Below are positions 37,601 to 44,699 of a stretch of 44,699 nucleotides of DNA, piece by piece. Numbering within the stretch: position 1 is the first letter of the stretch; each line of letters opens with the position of its first letter. This DNA is from Lachnospiraceae bacterium (GTDB lineage Bacteria > Bacillota > Clostridia > Lachnospirales > Lachnospiraceae). The notes beneath the pieces are model-generated. The model searched no databases, was not told the origin of the DNA, and worked only from the letters and a program-made list of their open reading frames with translations. The DNA lies in assembly GCA_016281605.1 (NCBI GenBank), contig JAEEJA010000042.1, positions 1-44,699 of the forward strand, written 5' to 3'. The position numbers and the translations under genes are program-made.

Positions 37601-39750
37601 TCAGTAGTTTCTTCTTCTCTGTATACACCCTCCTCGGACTTATCTATTACATCACCTGTAGCATTAACTTCTTTTCCATCATCATTAGAAACAGTCTTTT
37701 CTCTTTCCGACAAACGGAAAAATACAGCTGAAACCATCTCCCTTTCTATCCAGTAGTTAGAGCCTATGGTTTCTGTAGCTATGTTATATGAGAATCTCTT
37801 TCCACATTTTTCCACATAAGAGATTATCAAATCGCTCATGTTCCACTCGTCGTCACCCAGAAGTGATATCTCAGCTCCGGTAAAACTCTTTAACTGTGGT
37901 GCTTCTACGAAAAATGATAGATTACCACCCTCAATCATACCATTGGTGTAAGTATAATCATCATTATTAAATGAAGGCCACTCACTCATAAACTTAGTTG
38001 CTTCATTTCTGATATTATATGACTTTGTATACTCTATTTTATTATCAACTGTCTGATACTTTAAAGTAAGACTTACATCACTCTTGGTTCCTGACATAGG
38101 TACCCTGCTGGTTCTTATGGTTACAAGATATTTATCCTGAAGGTTCTGGTTTGCAACCAAAGGATCCCCACTTCTGTATGTAGTTAATGGAATCTCATCG
38201 ACTCCGCCACCCTGTATTATACGACCGTTTTCCTCAACTGTTGTATAATAAAGAAATGGGTCTTGGGAATCAAATACATACTCAAGTGTTGCACCATTGT
38301 AATCAACTCCTGATGAATCAGTTCCTCCGGGAACGTAAGCCATACATCCACCCTTATACATAGACATTCCTGCAAGACTTATGGAGTCTTTATCTATAGT
38401 TTTCTTTGTCTGAAGTACTCTGTTATTTCTAGTGTCGATCTCTATTCCCATAGCACTCATTTTTTCTCTTGCTGGCTTTCCTACATAGAGAACAGGCTTT
38501 GATACTACCTTATCAAAATCAGGATAAACCCCCTGAAATGCTATGGTATCCCCTCTCTGTGCCATACCTATAATAGCTTGTTTCGGTTCCATCAGTCTGG
38601 CAGTCATAAAGGAACTGATTATTACCGGAAGAGTTACTTTTCTGGTCCATCCATGCTTATCCTTGTACTGTAACTCCATTACTATATCTTCTACTATTCC
38701 GTTATCATTCTGTAATTTTGTTTTTACTCTATTTAAGTATGACTCTATACCTGAATCCTTTGTATCCGCAAAATCAAATCTAAATGTATATACATCATCT
38801 CTAGATGCGAGTTTCCTTTTCACTTCTCCTTCTTCATAGGTTTTAATAACAAAGTTTTCTGCCTTATTCTCATCAGCTTCACCTAGAGAAAACATTGAGT
38901 CAGTTTCACCGGTACTTAAGGAAACCGGATTTACGCCCTTCTTTACAAAGCTCGCTATCATAGAGCCTTCATAATCCAAAAATCTGTTTCCGGATACAAA
39001 GCCATAAGATGCATAACCACATATTCTGTCAACCTTATAAATTGCTGCTCCCTGTACAGCCCATGAACCTTTGCCCATATAAACATCTACGTTATCTATT
39101 CTTTGTATCTTTGTATCTGTCTGAAAAAGTATGTCCTGGGTAGTCCACTCTCCAAGCGGCTCTTCTTCTTTTAGATTATAAGTATAATTAAGTGAACCAA
39201 GCATGTTCTTACTAAAGCTGTCGCTGAGATCATATTCATCCATCAATTTTCCGAAATTTCTGAATATAGTGTACTTAGCAAGAGCATCACTTCTCTGTTT
39301 TGCATCTATTCTTGGGAAGAGTAACTTAGTTCTTTCTGTACCATTTACATCTGTGTACTTTACTAAGATATACTGAACTGTAGAACCTGACTTTCCTCCG
39401 GTTGAGATTGTAAGTGAGTATGTATTGTCCAAAGCTTTTGTAGAACCCTTATTAAGCCATGAGGAAAGATTTTTTTTCGAATCGCATGCAGGTATATTAC
39501 TGTCTCTTGTTATGGATAGACGATCATCGTTTAGATTGTTAGATGCAGAAGCTTCTTTAACTTCTTTCTTTGCATCATTTATACCCTGATTGCTGTTACT
39601 CTCCGTTGGTTGTACTGTCTGAACATTTTCTGAACTCTGATCTGCTTTATCAGCTTTTGAATTCACAGGAAATAATCCTATCAGAAATGATAAGATGATA
39701 ATCTGAACAATTCTTATATTCTTTTGTCTCTTTTTATCCTGCCTTTTCAT
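34603..39750 (-). CDS. Giant secreted beta-rich protein
   Basis: A 1715-residue protein. The ATG at 39750 is chosen because GGAGG lies five bases upstream; the ATG seven codons earlier precedes the ribosome site. A signal peptide with a basic start (MKRQDKKRQKNIRIVQ) and core IIILSFLIGLF has likely cleavage near NSKA-DK. The mature part is a long series of Thr/Ser-rich beta modules without recognised family. Residues about 755-870 have a PLAT/LH2-like pattern: LYDVAVKVASDSDYDD, YFYFQLIFKNG, FTIATNRDYGDLKSVRI, then LNIDNITV. The last 31 residues are Pro/Thr-rich (TPTPTPEPTQSPTTVPK). No LPXTG or C-terminal anchor. It may be a surface fibre, an adhesin or an extracellular scaffold of the export system. 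It is the largest gene outside the protease. Confidence 0.75.
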   Translation of the reverse strand: MKRQDKKRQKNIRIVQIIILSFLIGLFPVNSKADKADQSSENVQTVQPTESNSNQGINDAKKEVKEASASNNLNDDRLSITRDSNIPACDSKKNLSSWLNKGSTKALDNTYSLTISTGGKSGSTVQYILVKYTDVNGTERTKLLFPRIDAKQRSDALAKYTIFRNFGKLMDEYDLSDSFSKNMLGSLNYTYNLKEEEPLGEWTTQDILFQTDTKIQRIDNVDVYMGKGSWAVQGAAIYKVDRICGYASYGFVSGNRFLDYEGSMIASFVKKGVNPVSLSTGETDSMFSLGEADENKAENFVIKTYEEGEVKRKLASRDDVYTFRFDFADTKDSGIESYLNRVKTKLQNDNGIVEDIVMELQYKDKHGWTRKVTLPVIISSFMTARLMEPKQAIIGMAQRGDTIAFQGVYPDFDKVVSKPVLYVGKPAREKMSAMGIEIDTRNNRVLQTKKTIDKDSISLAGMSMYKGGCMAYVPGGTDSSGVDYNGATLEYVFDSQDPFLYYTTVEENGRIIQGGGVDEIPLTTYRSGDPLVANQNLQDKYLVTIRTSRVPMSGTKSDVSLTLKYQTVDNKIEYTKSYNIRNEATKFMSEWPSFNNDDYTYTNGMIEGGNLSFFVEAPQLKSFTGAEISLLGDDEWNMSDLIISYVEKCGKRFSYNIATETIGSNYWIEREMVSAVFFRLSEREKTVSNDDGKEVNATGDVIDKSEEGVYREEETTDQLFMPNQTLSFSFEDRKVSEGEEASYNDVRYKMSYEQTSHNWQFLKKRKLYDVAVKVASDSDYDDGNGDSGSKNYFYFQLIFKNGNSAYVLANQQISGDAFHSGKTETFTIATNRDYGDLKSVRIIPEDIADSSEPFDKLNIDNITVSEQTNGGACMVYFIDQVGWLDIDYHDEIEGATMRGKTARGENEISKSFKVTHKERAVNILCEMTILPWDGNYKNFVGSMSGEIEYISSSTNKIEKKSFDIVSRIAAYMNKSVISGERETDPEAEKMYTEELHSVSDENWMFRPNHTDRFVLPAISDLKSIKSITLTAASRNGYPAKLNIGKFDVYQVIKDGSVQLNFNSEYYRNMKLKWLCGKTNEGVISTELPIGTPLVLPKITFGKNEIKWESDSWATPVSRLPDSTDDTVNVYVYPSADSVSEMSTRKVKMALQYAIPFSQYMQISADNMSIMREGSDNPYFYVKGLTVKDFVNAQSLALQCTNANMGFEYAVVQHVREDVVVATYQYDFNGASAILSLEAEPGLSVTRLEKTEQTIAVSFGEGTEEATLTPEMKDVAVAFHYTSTLDNGAKEYRSPYVYLSDLGYTSISEGLFAEFKYNIPCVDKITGYSIAGYGKIKANVDGACGANYLVEAEEEDPETGEITVTKRSQRSYASFADSFSLNEIETKHDRTSKKEFGEGAVTPVELTLTTSAATAESESGTDAQVRMIFNYRNNKGAKVTKTKEDITPYIQGDVKKFETGKEATVKLMLPEMNKDLTLISIDILPYNGKIVSEISTEILAVDASGTNEVSITGSKNPEKVLEKNLKSRNASWSISKVVCKIGYGELGLGSKIIEREVNQEFNGATGGGSLRLNNVTQMVYYTKTGGIRTQVKDHLSQILVQPGDTVNGVVVVTDSSEGFSAKAYRMVGEAQDDADPSILTKDGNLNFTFTAPANTSGTVDIYKIEISPVDAPDIVDVIMVSVESQTPTPTPEPTQSPTTVPKESPTPTQSPTPTLQ

Positions 39751-39762
39751 ATTATCCTCCAT

Positions 39763-39853
39763 ACCGAGCACGTAGTGCGAGGCGCCGCACGAGAATCTGT
39801 CAAGACTCGCTTGCGAGTCTTGCGCGCCGGATTAACAGCTATTGGGGCTCGGT
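39763..39853 (-). repeat. Structured spacer with 35-bp palindromic repeat, copy 2
   Basis: Holds the second copy of the 35-bp element (39799-39833), identical to 28508-28542. Outer seven-base arms ACCGAGC (39763-39769) and GCTCGGT (39847-39853) can pair around it, with additional small dyads (GGCGCC, GTGCG/CGCAC). The outer stem ends two bases from the GGAGG of the 1715-residue gene, so it could mask or expose the ribosome site. Function unproven. Confidence 0.6.
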
Positions 39854-39870
39854 TCACATAGCCTTGAAAA

Positions 39871-40170
39871 TCAACGTATGTTTAATAATCCGGCTAGTCC
39901 GGTCATCTCAAAAACTTCCATTACATTATCATTAACATTCGTAAGATAGAGTTTTCCGCCTTTTTGATATAATTTCATATATAAATTTCTTATACATCTA
40001 AGTCCGGCGCTCGAAACATACTCCAGATCACGCATGTTTAGCGTTACATTAACAAATCTGTCTGCAATTTGCAAAAACAAAGCATCTGCATCTCTTGACG
40101 TTTTAGTATCAAGGTCACCGGATAGTATTAATTCACCATCCGTTCCTCGATTCACTAATTTCACATCCAT
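39871..40170 (-). CDS. STAS-domain antagonist, RsbV-like
   Basis: A 99-residue single-domain STAS protein (SpoIIAA/RsbV/BtrV class). The pattern is GELILSGDLDTKTSRDAD, then VTLNMRDLEYVSSAGLRCI, where Ser53/Ser54 are the candidate phosphorylation sites, and LYLTNVNDNVMEVFEMTGL. Phosphorylation by the RsbW-like kinase and dephosphorylation by the SpoIIE protein, both encoded 7-9 kb further along the same strand, would complete a partner switch. Start supported by GAAAGAGG. It directly follows the VirB4-like gene by 47 bases, so it is placed with the secretion ATPase rather than with its own kinase. Confidence 0.9.
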   Translation of the reverse strand: MDVKLVNRGTDGELILSGDLDTKTSRDADALFLQIADRFVNVTLNMRDLEYVSSAGLRCIRNLYMKLYQKGGKLYLTNVNDNVMEVFEMTGLAGLLNIR

Positions 40171-40217
40171 AGAAACCTCTTTCTAAGCAATAATCTATAA
40201 ATAAAACTTATATTAAT

Positions 40218-43200
40218 CTAATAAGCCTTCTTTTTTCTCTTGTTTTTTACGTAAGTTGCCAATTCTTCGAGTGATATCTCTATTACATTTACATCCATCT
40301 CTTCAAGTCTGTCATCGAGATCCATCTGGGCAAGCTTATCTGTCTCTTCATTTAGTAAGTCAGCGAAAATAAATGGAGATGGTTCGTAGGATTCGGAACC
40401 GACTTCATCATCATCTTCGTCGTCGAAAAGATCATTAAAGTCGAAGCTGAAGTCATCGTCTTCCTCTTCATCCTCTTCTTCATCATAATCTTCTTCGTAA
40501 TCATCATCCTGATTATCTTCATCATATGAATCACTTTCATCTTGTTCTGAAAGCATTTCACCTTGAGCTTCAGTAGCGGATACAACCTGCGGATCCACAT
40601 TTTCTACACCACTCACTGCAGTAACAGCTGTAGATGTTACATTGTTACCAGAACCTATACCGGCGCCGATTTGAATCCACTTGAGCTTATCTAAGAGCTC
40701 TTCTTCCATCTCGGCTCTCATAGTCTCCTTGAATTCACTTAATGTATTGTCAATATACTCTTGAGAATATGTATTTTCAGGAACACTACTAACTGCTTCA
40801 ACTTCTTCAACTTCTTCAACTTCTTCAAAATTAATATTTGAATATGAATCACTATCGATTTCCTCGTAGTTTATGCTTGAAGAATCGTCTTCAATTTCTT
40901 CGAAGTTTATACTTGAAGAATTAGGAGGGTATGCATCTTCTTCGGATACTTCCGTGAAGTTGATACCGGAAAACTTTCCGACAGCCATTTCATACTCTTT
41001 CTTATCAACAGCTTCCTCAGCTTCCATAAATCTTTGCAGTGCATTTTTTACTTGCTCTTCATCATCCTGGGCTTTATTATTTTCAAAAGCTGCTGCTTCA
41101 TCCTCAGATATTTCAGAAAAGGTAAATACTGTATTTTTTTGTGGACGTTTGCTTTTCTTCGATTCATTTCCTTTTCTGTCTTCTAAGTTAGCTCTATGTT
41201 TTTGTCTGCTATCTACCACAAACTCTTCCCAGGTTTCTTCACCTTCTTCACCTGAGAAATAATTACTTACAAAGCCTTTGTTTTCAAACATTTCAACCAT
41301 TGAGTCCGGAACTTCGATTCTAAACGAAGAACGAGATGTAGGACTCATGATAGTAAATGCTTCACCTCTTTTGGCATTAATGATATCATCCTGCTCCTGC
41401 TCATTGATACCTCCTGCCTTTTCGTAAAGCTTGCAAAGATCATCCATATCATTAGGAGATAATCCAAATACAAAACTGTACTGACAAGCGTTTATAATTG
41501 CAGTTGACTTTCTTGCAATCTCTTCACTTCCCACAAAGTCCTTGATATTCTGTGTGATTACTATCTGCATACCGTTGTACTTACGGATACGCTTAGCCAG
41601 CTGAAACATAAAGTCAAGAGCTACAGGGAACTTAGTATCTATAAATACATGGGCCTCATCTATAACTACAACAACCTTTCTATTGAGTCCATATCGTATG
41701 TTGTAATCCCTGTTCTTTATTATCTCATTATCAATATACTTAAGGACCAAAAGCATCTGTGCATTTGCTATGGTTGTATTTCTGTTTGCAAGCATCGATT
41801 GGAAGTTAAATACTGAGAAGTTTTCATCTGTTGTAATGGTTGACGGACCATTCCAAATATTTGCATTTCGTCCTCCTGTTGAAAACTTTGAAATATAATT
41901 AATAAGAGAACGCAAAAGCTGACGAAGATACTCGTTATTGGTTCTTTCAAACTCAACAAGTACTACGTCGTAAAGATCATCAAATATAGGATAATCCTCT
42001 GCTGTAAAGTCAGATAAATCAGTTTCCGGCGTAATTCCAAAATTTAGATATACTCTCTCAACCAAAGAATTCAGGTACTCAAGCGCATCTCTATCTATAT
42101 CCGGAAGTATCTGTCTGAAGAATTCTTCTAGGAATTGAAGGTGTGTAGCAAAGCTTCCACCAGGACCCCCACCTTCTTCTCCTGCTTCATCATCATCTAA
42201 AGCGGTTATTATGTGGAAAGGATTAAGTCTTCCGTACTTTGCATTTCCTACATTGATAACCTTACCATGTAAGTTAGATGCAAGCTCGGAGTATTCATTT
42301 TCCGGATCTATAATAAAGATCTTAGCATCCTCTGATGCAAGATTAGCCAGTAAAGACTTGGTTGCATAAGACTTACCTGAACCGGACTTACCAACTATAA
42401 CTACATTCGAATTAACTCTTTCAAAATCTCTTTTGAAAAAGTCGATAAATACAGGCACATTGTCCACTGATCCAAGCTTAAATCCACCTTCGTCCGATAT
42501 GTGCGCAAATATCCACGGGAACATGGCTGCGATAGTATTGGATGGTATACCTCTTGATTCTTTAAGCATGGGGTCATAGGCTGAAACCTGTGATCCGATA
42601 AATGCTTTCACCTGACGAAAATCCAGGCCGGAAAGCTTCATGCCGGACTCACTCCAGCTTCTCTTAAGTGTCTTCTTTATATCTGCAACATAGGGAAGAA
42701 GTGTTTCAAATGAACCTTCCCTCATAGGATTATCTCTGGTAGCTACAGCATCGTAGGCTGTTATATATATGCTTACTGAAAATAATGCTTCATTGTCCTG
42801 CTGAAGTGTTACAAGAAGCGATGAAAGAGTATTTACATGCTCCTGTATCTCAATTTTTTTAGAATCAAGACTTGTAGTAGCATATCTGATTCTTAATTCT
42901 GACAGAGACCTGTCTATGGTACGTATAGCTTTCGCACTATCCATAGGAGTTATCTTAACTACTACCTTGCTGGCAGGAAATGACATAACTCCTGCAAGCC
43001 ACGAATCTCCTACTATAGACGGATATGAAATAACCTTAAGATTATGTGTTGTGATACCATTTACCTCTATTTTTCTCATAGAGAACTTGAGTCTTTCAGG
43101 CTTTGCCCACTCTACCCACTTATCCTCCGGTATCCTGTCTATCTCCTTCTCGTCAAAATCAAGCGAATTAGTATATTTTAAGAAAATAGCCAGAGCCTTA

Positions 43201-44189
43201 CTATCAAGTCTTCTTACAACCATCTCGCCCTGCTCTAATGTAGATAAGCTCTGTCTGATTATAATATCTAGCCTTTTTTTATCTGTCTCGAAAAAAACAA
43301 GATAGTAATATGGCTCGATAACCTTTTCATCAGTACAAAGACTGATTACTTCATTTATGCGGTCATACTGAATTTCAACTCTTGACTTAAGCTCTTCCTC
43401 AGAAATCATACCACTTTCATAGGATTGCTTAAGAGCGTCAAGCTTTGCGTACTCAGCATCAAGATATCCGTCATAAATAATCGGACGCTGAACCTTTACG
43501 ATATTAGCACCCATGTCTCCCTGAAGACCTCTGATTACCTTTCCGAAACAAGCTTCTATAGAATTATTTCTTCTGTACTTTGAGAAAAATCTGAATTCTA
43601 TGGGGTCAACCTCAATAACGGCTCCGTAGTACTTGCCATCATACTCTATAAAGCCGTCCTTTATACCTGTAAATGGCATAAGGTCGTCTATATTTTCAGC
43701 TTTATTTTCGTCCTTATTTTTCTCTTTATTCTTTTTCTTTTGAGCTGATCTCTCTGCACGAGCCAACCAGACTGCATTCTTCTCTTCTTCAGTAGCAGTC
43801 TTACTCTTAAGTATTTTATTTTCTTCTTTGATTATCTCCTTAAGGGATTTTTCTTTATTATCGACAGTTGTTTCTATGTTCTCCTGGTCTTCATCTTCTT
43901 CGTTTAATAACTTCTTATCTGTCTCTTTTCTTGCATATCTCTTTGGATAGTTAAAATGCTTAATCATATGCCAGAAGAACATATAGGACGGCTCGTCATC
44001 ATTGATACGAACAACTAACATAAAGAATATTGCCAATATAACCATGCCTATTATCCACTTGTAAGGAAGGGATGAAATAATGCATAGTGTAACTGCAGCA
44101 ACGCCTACGCTACCTACTAAGACGTCCCCAAGTGTTACACCTTTAAATAATTCAATTTTAAGTTTGGTTTTTCCTGGTATTAATCTCAT
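40218..44189 (-). CDS. VirB4-type secretion ATPase with PrgI-like N-terminus and acidic tail
   Basis: A 1323-residue protein. Two membrane helices (about 20-40 and 45-62) after MRLIPGKTKLKIELFKGVTL look like the PrgI/TcpE component of Gram-positive type IV systems, fused to the ATPase. A linker rich in Lys/Glu (85-165) leads to the VirB4 body: Walker A GKSGSGKS (600-607), IDPENEYSEL, Walker B VVVVIDEAH (839-847), ITQNIKDF (879) and SPNDMDDLCKLY. The body ends near 990. The remaining 320 residues are unusual: four copies of an I-N-[FY]-x-E motif (1076, 1094, 1106, 1119), an Asp/Glu tract (1216-1262) and a conserved-looking end. The protein would energise a type IV-like export complex at the membrane. 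Start follows GAGG. Other components are probably beyond the right edge. Confidence 0.9.
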   Translation of the reverse strand: MRLIPGKTKLKIELFKGVTLGDVLVGSVGVAAVTLCIISSLPYKWIIGMVILAIFFMLVVRINDDEPSYMFFWHMIKHFNYPKRYARKETDKKLLNEEDEDQENIETTVDNKEKSLKEIIKEENKILKSKTATEEEKNAVWLARAERSAQKKKNKEKNKDENKAENIDDLMPFTGIKDGFIEYDGKYYGAVIEVDPIEFRFFSKYRRNNSIEACFGKVIRGLQGDMGANIVKVQRPIIYDGYLDAEYAKLDALKQSYESGMISEEELKSRVEIQYDRINEVISLCTDEKVIEPYYYLVFFETDKKRLDIIIRQSLSTLEQGEMVVRRLDSKALAIFLKYTNSLDFDEKEIDRIPEDKWVEWAKPERLKFSMRKIEVNGITTHNLKVISYPSIVGDSWLAGVMSFPASKVVVKITPMDSAKAIRTIDRSLSELRIRYATTSLDSKKIEIQEHVNTLSSLLVTLQQDNEALFSVSIYITAYDAVATRDNPMREGSFETLLPYVADIKKTLKRSWSESGMKLSGLDFRQVKAFIGSQVSAYDPMLKESRGIPSNTIAAMFPWIFAHISDEGGFKLGSVDNVPVFIDFFKRDFERVNSNVVIVGKSGSGKSYATKSLLANLASEDAKIFIIDPENEYSELASNLHGKVINVGNAKYGRLNPFHIITALDDDEAGEEGGGPGGSFATHLQFLEEFFRQILPDIDRDALEYLNSLVERVYLNFGITPETDLSDFTAEDYPIFDDLYDVVLVEFERTNNEYLRQLLRSLINYISKFSTGGRNANIWNGPSTITTDENFSVFNFQSMLANRNTTIANAQMLLVLKYIDNEIIKNRDYNIRYGLNRKVVVVIDEAHVFIDTKFPVALDFMFQLAKRIRKYNGMQIVITQNIKDFVGSEEIARKSTAIINACQYSFVFGLSPNDMDDLCKLYEKAGGINEQEQDDIINAKRGEAFTIMSPTSRSSFRIEVPDSMVEMFENKGFVSNYFSGEEGEETWEEFVVDSRQKHRANLEDRKGNESKKSKRPQKNTVFTFSEISEDEAAAFENNKAQDDEEQVKNALQRFMEAEEAVDKKEYEMAVGKFSGINFTEVSEEDAYPPNSSSINFEEIEDDSSSINYEEIDSDSYSNINFEEVEEVEEVEAVSSVPENTYSQEYIDNTLSEFKETMRAEMEEELLDKLKWIQIGAGIGSGNNVTSTAVTAVSGVENVDPQVVSATEAQGEMLSEQDESDSYDEDNQDDDYEEDYDEEEDEEEDDDFSFDFNDLFDDEDDDEVGSESYEPSPFIFADLLNEETDKLAQMDLDDRLEEMDVNVIEISLEELATYVKNKRKKKAY

Positions 44190-44209
44190 GTTAATCCTCG
44201 TACTTAATA

Positions 44210-44699
44210 TTAATTATTGTTATTATTGTTATTATCGTTTACCTGATTTGATTGATTAACAGGTGGTGGAACCTGCCTGTTTTCAGCATTTTGCTGAGGC
44301 TGTGGATTCACCTCCGGTTGCGGCTGTGGTTCATTTACCTGCTGTACCGGTTGATCTTGTACCGGTTGCTCCTGCTGTGGTTCGCTAAATGAAGCGTTAG
44401 TTCCTACGTCTCCGGCTGAACCTGCTCCGACTAAGCCTGAATCTAACGTCTGTGAGTTATTCTGAGATGTCTGATTTCCGACTCCTCCGACTGAACCCAC
44501 TCCGGCTGAACCTGCTCCTACCGAACCTGTTCCTACCGAACCTGCTCCGACTGAGCCTGAATCTAACGTCTGTGTGTTATTCTGAGATGTCTGATTTCCG
44601 ACTCCTCCGACTGAACCCACTCCGGCTGAACCTGTTCCGGCTGAACCTGAATCTAACGTCTGTGAGTTATTCTGAGATGTCTGATTTCCGACTCCTCCG
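44210..44699 (-). CDS. Gly/Ser/Asn/Gln-rich repeat protein (5' end beyond the right edge)
   Basis: Open to the window edge; at least 162 codons are visible and the true start is outside. The visible part consists of repeats: GNQTSQNNSQTLDSG blocks alternating with runs of a GS-[VA]-G-x-G hexapeptide. It is then Gln/Pro-rich (QPVQDQPVQQVNEPQPQPEV) and ends VNDNNNNNNN. It has no catalytic features. The VirB4-like gene follows 20 bases later. It may be the disordered tail of a membrane or surface component, for example the C-terminus of a VirB6-like protein; the part in view does not decide. Confidence 0.7.
   Translation of the reverse strand, partial: GGVGNQTSQNNSQTLDSGSAGTGSAGVGSVGGVGNQTSQNNTQTLDSGSVGAGSVGTGSVGAGSAGVGSVGGVGNQTSQNNSQTLDSGLVGAGSAGDVGTNASFSEPQQEQPVQDQPVQQVNEPQPQPEVNPQPQQNAENRQVPPPVNQSNQVNDNNNNNNN
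44421..44699 (-). repeat. In-frame tandem repeats of 90-120 bp
   Basis: A near-identical block of about 50-60 bases recurs at 44461, 44581 and 44671 (spacings 120 and 90), separated by variable numbers of a six-residue-coding unit. The spacing differences are multiples of 30 bases, as in replication slippage that keeps the frame. The array continues beyond the edge. Confidence 0.85.

Noticed and set aside
40873-41262. 129-codon plus-strand frame opposite the VirB4-like tail
   Set aside because: Ser/Leu/Phe-rich antisense of the Glu/Asp-rich tail without a start signal.
44421-44699. CRISPR-like array
   Set aside because: The repeats are in frame, the units differ by multiples of 30 bases, and there are no unique spacers; it is coding repeat.
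23147-44699. Ordinary integrative conjugative element
   Set aside because: No relaxase, VirD4-like coupling protein, integrase or attachment repeat is visible; this holds only for the part within the window.

Overview
The window is AT-rich, low-GC Firmicute DNA. It most resembles an anaerobic Lachnospiraceae-type bacterium (Butyrivibrio, Roseburia or Lachnospira relatives). The grounds are pyruvate phosphate dikinase, a biotin/sodium decarboxylase operon, FN3-rich secreted proteins with lysine-rich wall-type domains, strong GGAGG ribosome sites and consensus TTGACA/TATAAT promoters. This assignment is inference from gene content; no rRNA or tRNA gene was seen.

Left part (1-23.1 kb), mostly chromosomal housekeeping. 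In order: the 5' end of ppdK; a two-gene unit of a YesM/LytS-type sensor kinase and a VanZ-like membrane protein; a divergent secreted FN3 protein; a zinc-ribbon membrane protein; rplS (L19); pnp with a long structured leader; and an isolated type IV prepilin-like gene followed by a 34-residue membrane peptide. Next come a five-gene biotin-dependent carboxyltransferase/decarboxylase operon and glgP, all read on the minus strand. Divergent to glgP are an AraC-type regulator and a family 2 beta-galactosidase that has lost its N-terminal third and is frameshifted at the start.

Right part (23.1-44.7 kb), the unusual region. Ten genes read on the minus strand, apparently one unit that enters from beyond the right edge and ends at a strong terminator near 23.1 kb. 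Transcription order: a Gly/Ser/Asn/Gln-rich repeat protein (partial); a VirB4-type ATPase with fused PrgI-like membrane segments and a 320-residue acidic tail; an RsbV-like STAS protein; a 1715-residue secreted protein; a membrane-anchored 305-residue protein; a 213-residue protein of unknown type; an RsbW-like kinase; a membrane SpoIIE phosphatase; a 590-residue coiled-coil protein; and a 1779-residue protein with a papain-like protease domain. The last two share an N-terminal domain and lack signal peptides.

Interpretation: this looks like a type IV secretion-derived export apparatus carried with a complete phosphatase/kinase/antagonist partner switch and with candidate non-Sec substrates. 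No relaxase or VirD4-type coupling protein is visible here, so ordinary conjugation is not supported by what can be seen. A 35-bp GC-rich palindromic repeat sits just 5' of each of the two giant genes.
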